30,603 bases of DNA from an uncultured Cardiobacterium sp. (GCF_938028825.1 NZ_CALIZP010000021.1:1-30603); one strand, 5' to 3'; numbered from the stretch's first letter, positions 1-9,211 are shown. Numbers and translations: made by a program. The notes: generated by a model not told the origin, from the sequence alone.

Positions 1-106
1 TTAGTTTCTGCTTACCGACACCAGTGTCAGCATACTTTTTAGAACACCACCAAAATTTGCAGGTGCAATTTTGGTGCAACACGGTTTGGCTCTTCTTGTT
101 TTCTTT
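1..106. other. Left-edge non-coding stretch with a perfect inverted repeat
   Basis: No gene is supported here. It holds a perfect 10-bp inverted repeat, CACCAAAATT at 48-57 and AATTTTGGTG at 67-76, with a 9-nt spacer. A shorter imperfect palindrome (GACAC-CA-GTGTC) lies at 17-28. The sequence follows the point where the tail-fibre reading frame ends, so it may be the junction of a truncated phage gene with other DNA. There is no T-run typical of an intrinsic terminator. Function unknown. Confidence 0.5.
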
Positions 107-292
107 TTAGCGCATGATGTCTGCGTTGACTTCATAATCGCTTTGTGCCAGTTCGCTTTCGTTGCCGTTTGTATCGGCGACGTACACGCGCAGGTCGGCG
201 GTGTCGAAGATGCGGAAGGCAAACGGGTAATCCACGGTGCTGCCGTCGCCACGGTAGGGCCCCGCGCGGCGCGGGGTGTTGCTGACTGTCAT
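107..292 (-). pseudogene. Phage tail-fibre N-terminal module, truncated
   Basis: The 61-codon frame resembles the N-terminal virion-attachment part of podovirus tail fibres (T7-type and related): an opening MTVSNTPRR, then GDGSTVDYPFAFRIF and a beta-rich stretch ending QSDYEVNAD. In that family the similarity normally continues into a longer beta-structured region and a distal fibre of hundreds of residues; here it stops after three unrelated residues (IMR). A strong Shine-Dalgarno sequence (CAGGAG, 5 nt before the ATG) supports the start at 292. It lies downstream of two terminators, so it would need its own promoter or antitermination. Either the fibre gene was cut at the edge of a prophage remnant or the phage uses a short adaptor; truncation seems likelier. 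Family assignment is from sequence style. Confidence 0.6.
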
Positions 293-308
293 GTGGTCTC
301 CTGGTCAG

Positions 309-331
309 AAAAAAGCCCGCGCAAGGCGGGC
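309..331 (-). terminator. Intrinsic terminator 1 (minus strand)
   Basis: Read on the minus strand, a GCCCGC/GCGGGC stem with a 5-nt loop is followed by six T. It sits 39 bp after the DUF2335 stop and should end the phage transcript coming from the polyvalent gene. Confidence 0.85.
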
Positions 332-334
332 ATG

Positions 335-357
335 AAAAAACCCGCCGGGGCGGGTTT
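335..357 (-). terminator. Intrinsic terminator 2 (minus strand, upstream of terminator 1)
   Basis: Stem AAACCCGC/GCGGGTTT (338-345 and 350-357) with a 4-nt loop, followed on the minus strand by further T residues. Together with the next hairpin it makes a tandem terminator between the DUF2335 gene and the tail-fibre fragment. Confidence 0.8.
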
Positions 358-369
358 GATAGGTGGGGG

Positions 370-834
370 CTATTCTGTTGTGGAAGGTTCTTCTTTCTCC
401 TGTCGCCGTTCGTCTTGTTGTGCTTTCCAGTTTCCTTTGTAGATGAAGACAGAAGCCATGCCTGCAATCAATCCCATCACGGCGACGGCGTAGGCATACT
501 GTTTGGCGATGAACAGGCCGATGGCGACACCGCTAAAAGTTATGGCTAAAAGGGCGGCAATGATTTGCCCTCTTTGTTCTGTCTTGATGCCGGCATCAAT
601 GATTTTGTCTTGCATCTGCAAGCGGTGTTTTTGCTCGGTTTCCGCCATGAGCAGGATGCGTTCTGCCGCACCGGGCAAGATTTCGTCATATTGGCGAAAC
701 TCGCTTGCCGGCGGCAGCGGCCCTGGGTAATGAACCGCACGAGTTACCAGCTTCTGCCGGGGCTCTTTGGCAGGCGGCAGGATTTCGCCGTTTTTGCCGT
801 CTTCACGCTCTATCGGCAGTTCATCGCCTGTCAT
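370..834 (-). CDS. DUF2335 family membrane protein
   Basis: A 154-residue protein that fits the DUF2335 (predicted membrane protein) family. Residues 35-60 hold the family-like HYPGPLPPASEFRQYDEILPG stretch, then a helical segment MAETEQKHRLQMQDK, then two adjacent hydrophobic segments at about 91-133, and a charged tail. Its role is unknown; such proteins are frequent in prophages and mobile regions. Its ATG shares one base with the TAA of the preceding small gene (TAATG), which suggests translational coupling. Two tandem terminators follow, so it is the last gene of this phage transcript. The family call rests on the PGPLPP...ILPGAAERIL pattern. Confidence 0.8.
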   Translation of the reverse strand: MTGDELPIEREDGKNGEILPPAKEPRQKLVTRAVHYPGPLPPASEFRQYDEILPGAAERILLMAETEQKHRLQMQDKIIDAGIKTEQRGQIIAALLAITFSGVAIGLFIAKQYAYAVAVMGLIAGMASVFIYKGNWKAQQDERRQEKEEPSTTE

Positions 835-1043
835 TATTTGTTCCTGTAAGGCTTCATCGCAGTGGCAATGTCATTGCCGACCTTGCGCCAGTCACCGGCA
901 AGGTTGGCGGCATCCCGCGCGAAACCGTCCTCTTCGTAGTCGTAGTTCCCGCTGCCGATGCGCGGCATGATGTTGAATATGGATGACGCGCCGCTCAGGA
1001 AGGCGCGCCACGAGGTTGTCCGTTTTGTTGTCATGTCGTCCAT
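834..1043 (-). CDS. Small phage protein of unknown function
   Basis: A 69-residue protein with no signal peptide or membrane segment. The start at 1043 is supported by a strong ribosome-binding site (GAAGGAGA, about 5 nt upstream). The C-terminal part (LAGDWRKVGNDIATAMKPY) resembles short proteins found beside DUF2335 genes in phages, but no function is known to me. Its stop codon TAA overlaps the ATG of the DUF2335 gene by one base, so the two are probably translated together. It starts 83 bp after the end of the polyvalent gene on the same strand. Confidence 0.65.
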   Translation of the reverse strand: MDDMTTKRTTSWRAFLSGASSIFNIMPRIGSGNYDYEEDGFARDAANLAGDWRKVGNDIATAMKPYRNK

Positions 1044-1087
1044 TCTTGTCTCCTTCGTTTTCTTGCTTGGGTAAACCGCATCATGTT

Positions 1088-1106
1088 ACACACCTTCGGG
1101 GTGTGT
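1088..1106. other. Small perfect hairpin between phage genes
   Basis: ACACACC (1088-1094) and GGTGTGT (1100-1106) form a perfect 7-bp stem with a 5-nt loop TTCGG. It lies between the polyvalent gene and the 69-residue gene. There is no T-run, so it may be an RNA processing or stability element rather than a terminator. Confidence 0.5.
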
Positions 1107-1126
1107 CGCCATTACCTCGTTAAGGG

Positions 1127-4100
1127 TTATTGCTGCGGCTTGCCGAGGAGGACGGCGAGCGGGTTATCGGTGTCGCCGTCGTCAAGGGCCTGCAAGCCGT
1201 CGAGGGTGCGGTTGATTTGCGCGGCGGGCAGGCCGAAGACGCTGCCGCCGATGCCGATTGCCGCCCGGCGCAGGCCGCTGTCCCACTCGCCCTGTCTGAT
1301 TTCGTCGCGCAGTTTGTAGGCGTCCGCGATTGCGCGCAGGCCGACCGGGCCGGAGTAGTCGTAGCCGCTCAAGTTGAATTCGCGCAGGATGATGAATTGG
1401 CCGAAGAGGTTGTTCATCATCGCTATCGCCATGGTTTTGGCCGCGTTTTCTTTGTCCCAGCGGTCGCTGTCGCCCGGTTTCAGGAGGTCGGAAAGCGCCG
1501 CTTCGAGAATGGGCGCAATGGCCAGCAGCACGGTGAGGTTCACTGCTTTTTCGATTTTGCCCTGCCGCGTCGAGGTGAGGGTGTTGTAGTTGAGGTTCAT
1601 GATGGTGTTCATGAAGCCGTAGTAGATGGTGAACAGTTTCATGATGTGGCCGCGCTCTGCCGCTGACAGGTCTTTCAGCATCCCTGAACCCTGGCTGTCA
1701 ATCACGGCCTGGTCGGCATGGCGGTTTGCCTCTGCGATACTTGCCCCCGCTTCCAGCGATTTTTGTTGTTGTGCGTGCCAGGTGATGACGTCCACCTGCA
1801 TCTGCACGAACATAATCAGGGTGTAGCTGTGCCGCGCCAGGAAGGTTTGCAGTTTGTTCTTCTGGCTGAGGCTGGCCGCCAGTTCGTTCAGTTCGCGGAA
1901 GCGGGTGCGCGCGCGGTTTTGCATGAAGGCGGACTGCGCTTTGGCTTCGCGCGTCATCTGCCGCGCATGGATCATCCACCGCCCCAGCTGCGGCAGGATA
2001 TGCTGCCCGCCAACCCGCCCCACCGATTGGAACAGGCCGAGCGGCTGTTTCAGGGCGGAGATGATGTTGAAGCCCAGACCGGCCACGCCCGCATTGCGGC
2101 GCACGGCGTTGACCAGGGCCACGCCTTCGCTTTCGATTTGCAGGTCGCCAACGGCAATGTCGCGCGCCCAGCTTTTGAACTGGCGGTACACGTCATCGCC
2201 GTAGTGGTCGCGGATGGCGTCACTGACCCGCTTCGAGTTAAGCAGGCGGTTGCTGTCGAGCTGCCATTCATACCAGGCGAGGTAGTGGATGACGTTGTTG
2301 AGGCCGCGGTAGATGCCCGCCATGTTGTAGAGCAGCGGGCGGTTATGGACTTCGGCAACGCGGCTTTTCAGGAAACCCCGGTTGATGACGGCGGCAGAGT
2401 AGGCCCCTGATTCCATGTCGTGCAATTCCTGATCGGCGGCCACCGCTGAGGCGCGCGGGTCGTACATCACCGGGTAATAGCCGCCGCGCAGGTTGACCAC
2501 CTGCCCGTCGGCACTGGTAATGGTGAAGGGGCGCGGCACGATCCATTCCGGCTCTATCCCAAGAACGCGGCGGGTGACGTCGGCAATCTGCGGTTTGTAT
2601 TGTTCGAATGTGTCCCACACGCCTTGCAGGGCGTTGAGCTGCTCTGCGTTCAGCTGTGACAGCAGTTGTTCAAACTCTGCCGCCTGCCAGTTTTCACCGC
2701 CGAGGAGGCGCTGCGCGTTGCTGTCGTTGCCGTAGTTCAGCCCCATCACAAAGATGTCTTGCAGGGTGAAGCTGCGCGTTTTGCCGCCGATGGTATAGCT
2801 GCGCTTCTGGTTCAGCCCCTTTTGCGCTATCAGGGGGGCGAGGATGCGGGCCAGGGCTTCGGTGGCGCGCGCATTCTCGCTGGTCTGCCAGTCGGCCCGT
2901 TCGTTGGCCGGGCGGATCAGGTTGTCCCACCACGCGCCGCCGTCACGGTCGCCGTCCATGCGCCGCGCAATCATTGCCGTGCGCAGGTGGGCGGTGAAGA
3001 AGCGGCGCAGTTGCGCGCCCGCCCTGCCGAAGGTCGTGGTCGGGGTGCGGTTTTCGATGCCGCTGCGGCTGGCGTGTTGTTCGATACCGGCGACGAGGCT
3101 TGCCACGGTAGCGTTGTAGTCACGGTTCTTGCGGGCAAGCAGCAACGTGTTCTTCAACCTGCCCTGATGTTCGATTTGTTTGATGCTGTCCCGCAGGCCG
3201 CGCAGGTCGGTGAGGCTTAAATGCTGCCACGGGGTGCGGTTCGCTTCATCCAGCACTTTGGGGTCAATGTTGACTTCGATGCCTTGTTTTCTTTGCTCTT
3301 CCACCCATTGCGCCAGGGTTTGGCTGCGGTCGATGGCTTTCTTTGACTGCTCGCGCAGGTTGTAGCGTTCGAGGATGGCCTCGATTTGTTCGCGCTGTTT
3401 GATGTCGATGTTCTTGGGGTTGAGGCGGCTCATCCGCTTCAGGTAGCGCAGGTGGGTCGCCGCTTCTTCTTGCGCCTCGTAGGCGGCACGCGCCAGATGC
3501 GCCTGCAACAGCTGGTTGCGTTTTTCCGCAGCGGCGGTGGCGATGTCGCCTTTTTTCTGCGCCAGGGCGGCGGCTTTGGCGGCACGCGCTTCCATGCGGG
3601 TGTACTGCGCCGGATGGATGTCGCGCAGGCGTTTTGCCGCAATGGTCTCCTGCGCCAGTTGCCGCGCGGCGCGGTTGAGCAGGGTCTTGTTACCCACCGC
3701 TTTGGCCAGGGCATTCGCTTCGCTGGCAATCACGCGCAGGCGGATGTCGTTATGCACCGCCATGTCGGCGGCGAATGCCACCGCCTGCGGCGTTGCCAGT
3801 TCGCCAAACTGTTGCAGCATGATGTCATCGGCCACGTCGTTGATGGCATCCTGTGGCCGTTTCGCCGCCAACAGGGCTTGCACCATGGCGTCGCCGCTGT
3901 CATAAATGGCGTTGCCGTCTTCGTCCTGGAAGAGTTCTGCCACCAGGTCGGGATGTACCCCGCCCGTCTTGCTCACTTTGCGCCCCAGTTTCTTGATTTG
4001 CGCTTCGCTGTAGCCGAGTTCGAGCAGGGCTTCCCGATCAAGGCGCAGGGTCGGCAGGTCATGCAGGTGCGCGTGTTCCCCCGCCTTGCCGCTGCCAGGG

Positions 4101-7100
4101 TCGGGTTGGTGCAGCTTGCTGTACTGCGTTTGCCCGCGCTGTTGCGCATCGAAGACGGTGTAAAAATCGTTGAGGCTGTCGTTGTCGTTGAGGTAGCCCT
4201 GCTCCACCAGCGCCTGCCGCATGCCGTCCACACTGAGGCCGCCGTTGCGCCGCAATACCGGGAAGCCGGGGCGGATATCGGGGATGCGGTCTGCGGGGTC
4301 AAGGCCCCATTCTTGCTCCACTGCGTCTCGGTTCAGCCCGCCCAGCTTGGCGATGGCGGTGTTGAGGTCGTCATGTGCCGGGTCCACCGCGTCCGTCCAC
4401 GCGCGCTTGTTGCTGGCAATGGTGGTGTCGGCCGTCATTGTGCCGGAAAGGAATTGCCAAACGCGGTACACCGGCAGGCCCAGCACCATCTGCCGTGCCT
4501 GCATTTCTGCCTGCTGCCGCGCGGCTTTGGCTTCCTGCTGTTTGCGGCGCAGTGCCTTGTTGCGCAGGTTGCGGATGTACTGGGTATCACGCAGGGCGCG
4601 CGCCTGCATTTCATCTTGCGCCGCCTGCGTCGCGTCCCGTCCCTGCTGTTGGTATGCAGCAAATTGTTCCGGCGTCATCCCGGCTTCTTCGGCGTTCTCA
4701 AACAGCTGCATCATGCTGCGGTTCTGTTCGGCCAGTTCGATAGCGTCACTGGTTGCCAGCATCCGGTCAAAGACCTGCCGCACCTCGTCGTTAAGCGGCG
4801 CGTTGAGGTTGCGCGCGGCTTTGTAGATGCGCAACAGCCAGGCACGGAAACGCTGGAATGCGCCCTGCAATTCCAGTGATGGTGCCTTGCCTTCGAGGAT
4901 GTAGGTTTCAAACTGCCGCGCCGCCAGTTCGTGGTGGCTGCGCTTTTCCTCGATAGTCATGCTGTGCCAGGTGTCGAGGTCGAGGCCGCCGAGGTTGGCA
5001 AGGATGGTGTCGGCGTCCTTGATGATTTGCTTTTGCCCGTCGGTCAGCGCTTCGCCCGCGTCATTGCGCGCGCGCAGTTCGGTTGCATGCCGGGTGAGGG
5101 TTTCGAGGAAGTAGTGGCCGAGTTCGTGAATGAAGGTGGAGAGGTCGGCGTTCGGGGTCAGGGTGATGGTGTTGCTGTCGGGGCTGAAGGCTCCGCGCGG
5201 GGCGGCCTGTTCTTGCAGGTATTGGCCGAGGGTTTGCGGCGCGTATTCTTGCAAGGCCGCTACCTGTTCCTGCAGGGCGGTGGTGTCTTTTTCACGCGGC
5301 ATCGCGTGTTCGTAAACGCCGAATCTGCCCGGATCGTCGCCCGCCTGTTCGTCCGCCCATGCCTGCGCGCTTTCCCGGTCGGCGAAGTAGGCGCTCTTCT
5401 CGGTGTCGAGGTCGAAGGCTTCCCAGTAGTTTTCCCCCGGCTCCTGCCCACGGGCGCGGATGTCCGCCGCCACTTTGTCACGATGTCGGCGGGCTCTCGC
5501 ATTGCGTTCTTCCGCTTCTTGCAATGCGGCTTCTGCCTCCCTGAGTTTTTTCCGCCCCGCCTTGATCGCCTGTTCCTCTTCGGTCGTCGCTTGCGGCGGG
5601 ATGTAGTCGATGATGTTGCCTTCTTCGTCCATGTCCACGCGGCGCACCAGTTCGGGGTCGAAAGCCAGTGCGCCGTCGCTGGTGTCCACCACATTCCAGC
5701 CGTTGGGTTCCAGAACTTCTTCCCAGATGCCGTCCAGTATCCAGCTCTCGTTGATGTCCCACAGCCCGGCGCTTGCCACGATGTATCCCGGGTCGGCTTC
5801 ATCCACCAGGTTCTGCACCAGCTCCTCATCGCTCAATCCCGCGCCATAGCCGTCTTCTCGCAGGCGGTCGATGTTCTCGCGCAGGTACTTGCCCAGTGCT
5901 TCCCGGAATGCCGGGTCGCTGGCGCTGATGCGGTTGCCCACTTCGTCCGGCAGTTCCCACAGGTTACGCCCGTACCCTTCGACTTTTTCGGCCTCGTCGG
6001 CGAACATCATGTAGGGCACGTCGTTAAACGGCACGTCGCGGTTGTTGCGGCGGTAGTTCTGGTAATGAATATTCGGGTTCGCCGCATCAAACGCGCCGCT
6101 GTTACCGGTGGCGGATTTGATTTGCGCGGGGTCGGTGACGATGACTTCATCGTTGATGCTCTGTTTGGCATCGCGGGTGCCGCTGTCCACCACGTGGTCG
6201 GCCAGTACGCCGTCGTAGCCGTTTGCCCAGGCATGGTCGGCAAGCTCTTCGATGTCGTACAGGGTTTCGCCGTTCACTTCGATTTCGTCGAAAGCGCTGC
6301 GTCCCGCGTAGTCCACGTTCAGGGTGTTGCGCGCGTTGACGAAGAGCGGCATGGCGTCCCGTCCGTATTTCTGCGCGAATGCCCGCGAGCGGGTCAGGAA
6401 GATGCGCGGCATGTTGAGCGGGGTGTCGAAGGTGTCGAACTGCGCGTTGGTGCCGTGATACACCACCTGCGGCTCGCCGGTCTGCGGGTTCACCACTTTT
6501 GAGGTAGCGTTGGGGTTGACCTTCGCCGCCAACGCTTCAATAATGTCGTCAGCGCTCCGGATGGGGGAAATGGATTCAGTCTGTTGGCTGAGGAGGTTTC
6601 CTAACGTACTCCGGAGCGTTTCTTCTGTGTGCAGTTCCAGGGTGTAGATGCGCTGCCCGTCGGCAGCCGCGATGTTTTCTTTGGCGAGTATCGTCACATA
6701 ATGCGTGCTGTCTTCCATGCGTACCGGCGCGGCAAAGCGCTTGATGCGGATGTTCGCATCCCCGTGCTTGGTGTCTATAAATTCGCCCACAAATGTGGCA
6801 TGGCGCCATAGTTGCTCGATACGCTGCGCCAGGGCGTAGTGTTGGCCGCTGCTGAAACCGTTGTTCTCACTTTTGCGCCGCGCTGCCGCACTCAGCATTT
6901 TTCCCCGCTGGTCGCGGTTGACATAGGCAGTCAGTCCCGTTTCGTTGTTTGTCAGCGCTTTGCCGGCAAGGGCTTTCAGGGTCGCTTCGGCGCTGTCCTT
7001 GCTGGCGGGGCTGTCCACGTTCAGATCACGCGCGGCTTCCCAGTCGCCGAACCATGCTTTGAAGGATGGCGTGCGCACTTGCACCCATTGGCGGTAGTCA

Positions 7101-8152
7101 AGTTCGGTCTGCCCCGCTGCCTTGGCCTGTTCATAGGCTGCTTCGCCGCCGTATCGTTGCGCAGTCGCTTCGAATTCTTCTGCCTGCGCGGTGTTGGCGG
7201 TGGTCTGCTGGTAGCTGTCCTGCGCACTGTCCTGTTTGGGCGTGACGGGGAGCTCAAAGATGCCGTCCTGATTGCCGCGTTGCCGGGCTTCGTCCCGCAG
7301 TGTTTTCAGCGCCTGCTGGGTGTCGCCCTCGTAGCGCCGCAGTGTCCTTGCCGCCAGGGTTTGCCCGCCTGCCGGCACTTCTTCCACAACCGCCACGCCG
7401 CCTTCCGGCAAGGCTTTCACCGATACCAGGGCACGCTGCCCGTCCGGCGTTTTCAGGCCGTACACGCGCACTTCGGGATTTGCGATAGTGTCGTTGATAG
7501 TGGTGCGGTCGGCGTCTGTCAGGGGCGCGCGCTGTTCCTGCCCGTCCGCCTGCCGGATAACGCTGGCGTCATGGGCAATGGTGCGCCGGCGTCCCGTGAT
7601 GTCCATGCCGCCGTAGCGGGCGGCCTCGTAGGTGGTTTCCGCGTCGATGGTCGCGGTGTTGTTGGCCGGGTTCGCCGTGTTCTGCTGCCCGGCCTGCGCC
7701 GCCGCTTCCGCTCCTGCCGCCAACCGGCGCGCGGCTTCAGCGGGAGTGAGGGTCTGTTCGCCCGCTTGGGTCCGGACGACGATATTCCCGCCAACGATGT
7801 GGATGCCGTATTGCGCATGGTATTCCTGCGGGCTGAGATCCATCTGGCGTGAGAAGACGTCCACATTGGCAGTATAGAGGGTGGCGTAGGTGCGGTTCGC
7901 CTCAGCGGTGGTCTGCCCGGCGGTGTTCAGCTGCTCGATGATGGATTGCTCAAGGGCCTGTATTTCGGCGGCGCGGGTGTCTTCTGCGGCAAGGCGCGTG
8001 ACTTCGTTGCGGATGTCCTGTTCCAGCTCACCGAGGGCGTTGTTGTCGAGTTCCTGTGCGCTCATACCGTCAGCGTCGCGGATGTGCGGGCGCAGGGCGT
8101 TGGTCAGCTCTTCGTTGGGGGCAATGCGGGTGGCGCACCAATGTGATACCAA
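1127..8152 (-). CDS. Giant phage polyvalent protein (ART-like, zincin-like)
   Basis: About 2340 residues, in the style of podovirus polyvalent virion proteins carried in the particle and delivered with the DNA; that role is inferred. Visible parts, numbered from 8152: a charged helical N-terminus; near 360-540 a block opening FKAWFGDWEAARD, typical of the LPD3-type domain; near 545-690 an ART-PolyVal-like ADP-ribosyltransferase segment with VVYHGT, IFLTRS and TDPAQIKSATGNSG; at 1009-1013 the zinc-protease motif HELGH followed by a glutamate-containing helix (ARQFETYILEGKAPS); a long helical coiled-coil middle; and a C-terminal region like LPD38 ending GLPAAQINRTLDGLQ. The open frame begins with TTG at 8152 and has no Shine-Dalgarno sequence. 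An ATG at 8205 with GGAG five bases upstream opens another frame that would join this one by one added base in the G5 run at 8117-8121. The 5' end is therefore uncertain. Confidence 0.8.
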   Translation of the reverse strand: MVSHWCATRIAPNEELTNALRPHIRDADGMSAQELDNNALGELEQDIRNEVTRLAAEDTRAAEIQALEQSIIEQLNTAGQTTAEANRTYATLYTANVDVFSRQMDLSPQEYHAQYGIHIVGGNIVVRTQAGEQTLTPAEAARRLAAGAEAAAQAGQQNTANPANNTATIDAETTYEAARYGGMDITGRRRTIAHDASVIRQADGQEQRAPLTDADRTTINDTIANPEVRVYGLKTPDGQRALVSVKALPEGGVAVVEEVPAGGQTLAARTLRRYEGDTQQALKTLRDEARQRGNQDGIFELPVTPKQDSAQDSYQQTTANTAQAEEFEATAQRYGGEAAYEQAKAAGQTELDYRQWVQVRTPSFKAWFGDWEAARDLNVDSPASKDSAEATLKALAGKALTNNETGLTAYVNRDQRGKMLSAAARRKSENNGFSSGQHYALAQRIEQLWRHATFVGEFIDTKHGDANIRIKRFAAPVRMEDSTHYVTILAKENIAAADGQRIYTLELHTEETLRSTLGNLLSQQTESISPIRSADDIIEALAAKVNPNATSKVVNPQTGEPQVVYHGTNAQFDTFDTPLNMPRIFLTRSRAFAQKYGRDAMPLFVNARNTLNVDYAGRSAFDEIEVNGETLYDIEELADHAWANGYDGVLADHVVDSGTRDAKQSINDEVIVTDPAQIKSATGNSGAFDAANPNIHYQNYRRNNRDVPFNDVPYMMFADEAEKVEGYGRNLWELPDEVGNRISASDPAFREALGKYLRENIDRLREDGYGAGLSDEELVQNLVDEADPGYIVASAGLWDINESWILDGIWEEVLEPNGWNVVDTSDGALAFDPELVRRVDMDEEGNIIDYIPPQATTEEEQAIKAGRKKLREAEAALQEAEERNARARRHRDKVAADIRARGQEPGENYWEAFDLDTEKSAYFADRESAQAWADEQAGDDPGRFGVYEHAMPREKDTTALQEQVAALQEYAPQTLGQYLQEQAAPRGAFSPDSNTITLTPNADLSTFIHELGHYFLETLTRHATELRARNDAGEALTDGQKQIIKDADTILANLGGLDLDTWHSMTIEEKRSHHELAARQFETYILEGKAPSLELQGAFQRFRAWLLRIYKAARNLNAPLNDEVRQVFDRMLATSDAIELAEQNRSMMQLFENAEEAGMTPEQFAAYQQQGRDATQAAQDEMQARALRDTQYIRNLRNKALRRKQQEAKAARQQAEMQARQMVLGLPVYRVWQFLSGTMTADTTIASNKRAWTDAVDPAHDDLNTAIAKLGGLNRDAVEQEWGLDPADRIPDIRPGFPVLRRNGGLSVDGMRQALVEQGYLNDNDSLNDFYTVFDAQQRGQTQYSKLHQPDPGSGKAGEHAHLHDLPTLRLDREALLELGYSEAQIKKLGRKVSKTGGVHPDLVAELFQDEDGNAIYDSGDAMVQALLAAKRPQDAINDVADDIMLQQFGELATPQAVAFAADMAVHNDIRLRVIASEANALAKAVGNKTLLNRAARQLAQETIAAKRLRDIHPAQYTRMEARAAKAAALAQKKGDIATAAAEKRNQLLQAHLARAAYEAQEEAATHLRYLKRMSRLNPKNIDIKQREQIEAILERYNLREQSKKAIDRSQTLAQWVEEQRKQGIEVNIDPKVLDEANRTPWQHLSLTDLRGLRDSIKQIEHQGRLKNTLLLARKNRDYNATVASLVAGIEQHASRSGIENRTPTTTFGRAGAQLRRFFTAHLRTAMIARRMDGDRDGGAWWDNLIRPANERADWQTSENARATEALARILAPLIAQKGLNQKRSYTIGGKTRSFTLQDIFVMGLNYGNDSNAQRLLGGENWQAAEFEQLLSQLNAEQLNALQGVWDTFEQYKPQIADVTRRVLGIEPEWIVPRPFTITSADGQVVNLRGGYYPVMYDPRASAVAADQELHDMESGAYSAAVINRGFLKSRVAEVHNRPLLYNMAGIYRGLNNVIHYLAWYEWQLDSNRLLNSKRVSDAIRDHYGDDVYRQFKSWARDIAVGDLQIESEGVALVNAVRRNAGVAGLGFNIISALKQPLGLFQSVGRVGGQHILPQLGRWMIHARQMTREAKAQSAFMQNRARTRFRELNELAASLSQKNKLQTFLARHSYTLIMFVQMQVDVITWHAQQQKSLEAGASIAEANRHADQAVIDSQGSGMLKDLSAAERGHIMKLFTIYYGFMNTIMNLNYNTLTSTRQGKIEKAVNLTVLLAIAPILEAALSDLLKPGDSDRWDKENAAKTMAIAMMNNLFGQFIILREFNLSGYDYSGPVGLRAIADAYKLRDEIRQGEWDSGLRRAAIGIGGSVFGLPAAQINRTLDGLQALDDGDTDNPLAVLLGKPQQ

Positions 8153-8190
8153 TCCCGAAAATCAAGGCGGGAAGGCGGTGCCCGATAATC
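8146..8190. repeat. Possible solitary end of a Correia-like repeat at the phage/host junction
   Basis: The plus strand here begins TACCAATCCCGAAAAT. This matches the left end of the repeat at 25804 over 15-16 bases with one gap, and the reverse complement of that repeat's right end at about 26 of 38 positions without gaps by eye. No second end is visible. It overlaps the 5' end of the polyvalent reading frame, so it may mark where the phage gene was cut. Chance or coding similarity is not excluded. Confidence 0.4.
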
Positions 8191-8266
8191 AGACTGCGTG
8201 GTCATCGCTACTCCGTGTCCGCCGCGTCGTTACAATAGCACCATATCCACCACAAGAGGCTCGAAC

Positions 8267-9211
8267 ATGAATTCGCAATTCTGGCACGGCATGGCTTTTT
8301 CCGCCGACACCATCATCCCCGTCCTCGCCATCATCGTCATGGGCTAGCTCATGAAGCGGCGCGGCGAGATGAGTACCGAGCTTGTCGCCGGCATGAATCA
8401 CATTGTTTATCGCTATGCCCTGCCGATGCTGCTTTTCGTCAGCGTCGTCAACAGTGATATTTCGCCGCTCAGTCAGTGGCAGCTTATTGGCGCGGGCTGG
8501 TGTGCCGTCCTCGCCCTCTACGCCCTTGCCGCCCGTCTCGCCCGCAAGATGCCCGCCGCCGATCGCGGTGTTTTCATCCAGGGCGTTTTTCGCGGCAATA
8601 TCGGCATCATCGGCCTCTCGCTTACCACCGGTGTTTATGGCAACGGCGATACTTTTGCCGCTTCTGCCGTCCTCGTCGGCACGCTTGCTTTCCTGATGAA
8701 TATCCTCGCCGTCATCTGCCTCACCCAGGACGACAACCCCAAGCTGTGGCTGCTCACGCAAAAAGTCCTGCACAATCCGCTCATCATCGCCCTCATCCTC
8801 GCCATGCTGGTGAAAGCGCTGCACATCCCCGTGCCGAAAATCATCACTAACTTCGCCGGATACTACAAAAACCTCACCCTGCCGCTGGCGCTGCTTGCGA
8901 CCGGTGCCAGCTTCGATCTGCGCGGCATCTTCGGCGCGGGGCGGATGGCGCTGTGGGCAAGCGCGGGGCGGCTCCTGCTCTCGCCGCTGGTCTTCCTCGT
9001 CTTCGGCCTCGTTTTTGGTCTGCGCGGCGAGACGCTCGGCGTCCTCTATCTCATCGGCGCAACGCCTGCCGCCTCCGCCAGTTACATCATGGCCAAGGCG
9101 ATGGGCGGCAATGCCACCGCTGCGGCGAATATCATCGCCATCACCACCGCGCTGTCGCTGCTTCTCGTCGCCCCGGTCATCGCCCTTTTCCCGCTGCTCG
9201 GCTGGGCATGA
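8267..9211 (+). pseudogene. AEC-family (auxin efflux carrier-like) permease, broken by an in-frame TAG
   Basis: Inner-membrane transporter of the AEC family (PF03547-like), multi-pass throughout. The natural start is the ATG at 8267: AAGAGG lies 7 nt upstream and codons 1-26 read straight into the first membrane segment (FSADTIIPVLAIIVMG). Codon 27 (8345-8347) is TAG, after which the same frame continues LMKRRGEM and runs 286 more codons to 9211. Family members usually have a tyrosine or similar residue here (GYLLKRR), so a single base change explains it. Restart at the ATG at 8351 would lose the first helix. The total of about 314 codons is normal for AEC proteins. It adjoins the prophage edge. 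A TACAAT at 8231-8236 could be a -10 box but no good -35 is seen. Readthrough or sequencing error remains possible. Confidence 0.8.

Noticed and set aside
3386..6502. Two plus-strand open frames of about 500 codons inside the polyvalent gene
   Set aside because: Composition is typical of antisense shadow; the minus strand encodes recognisable domains throughout.
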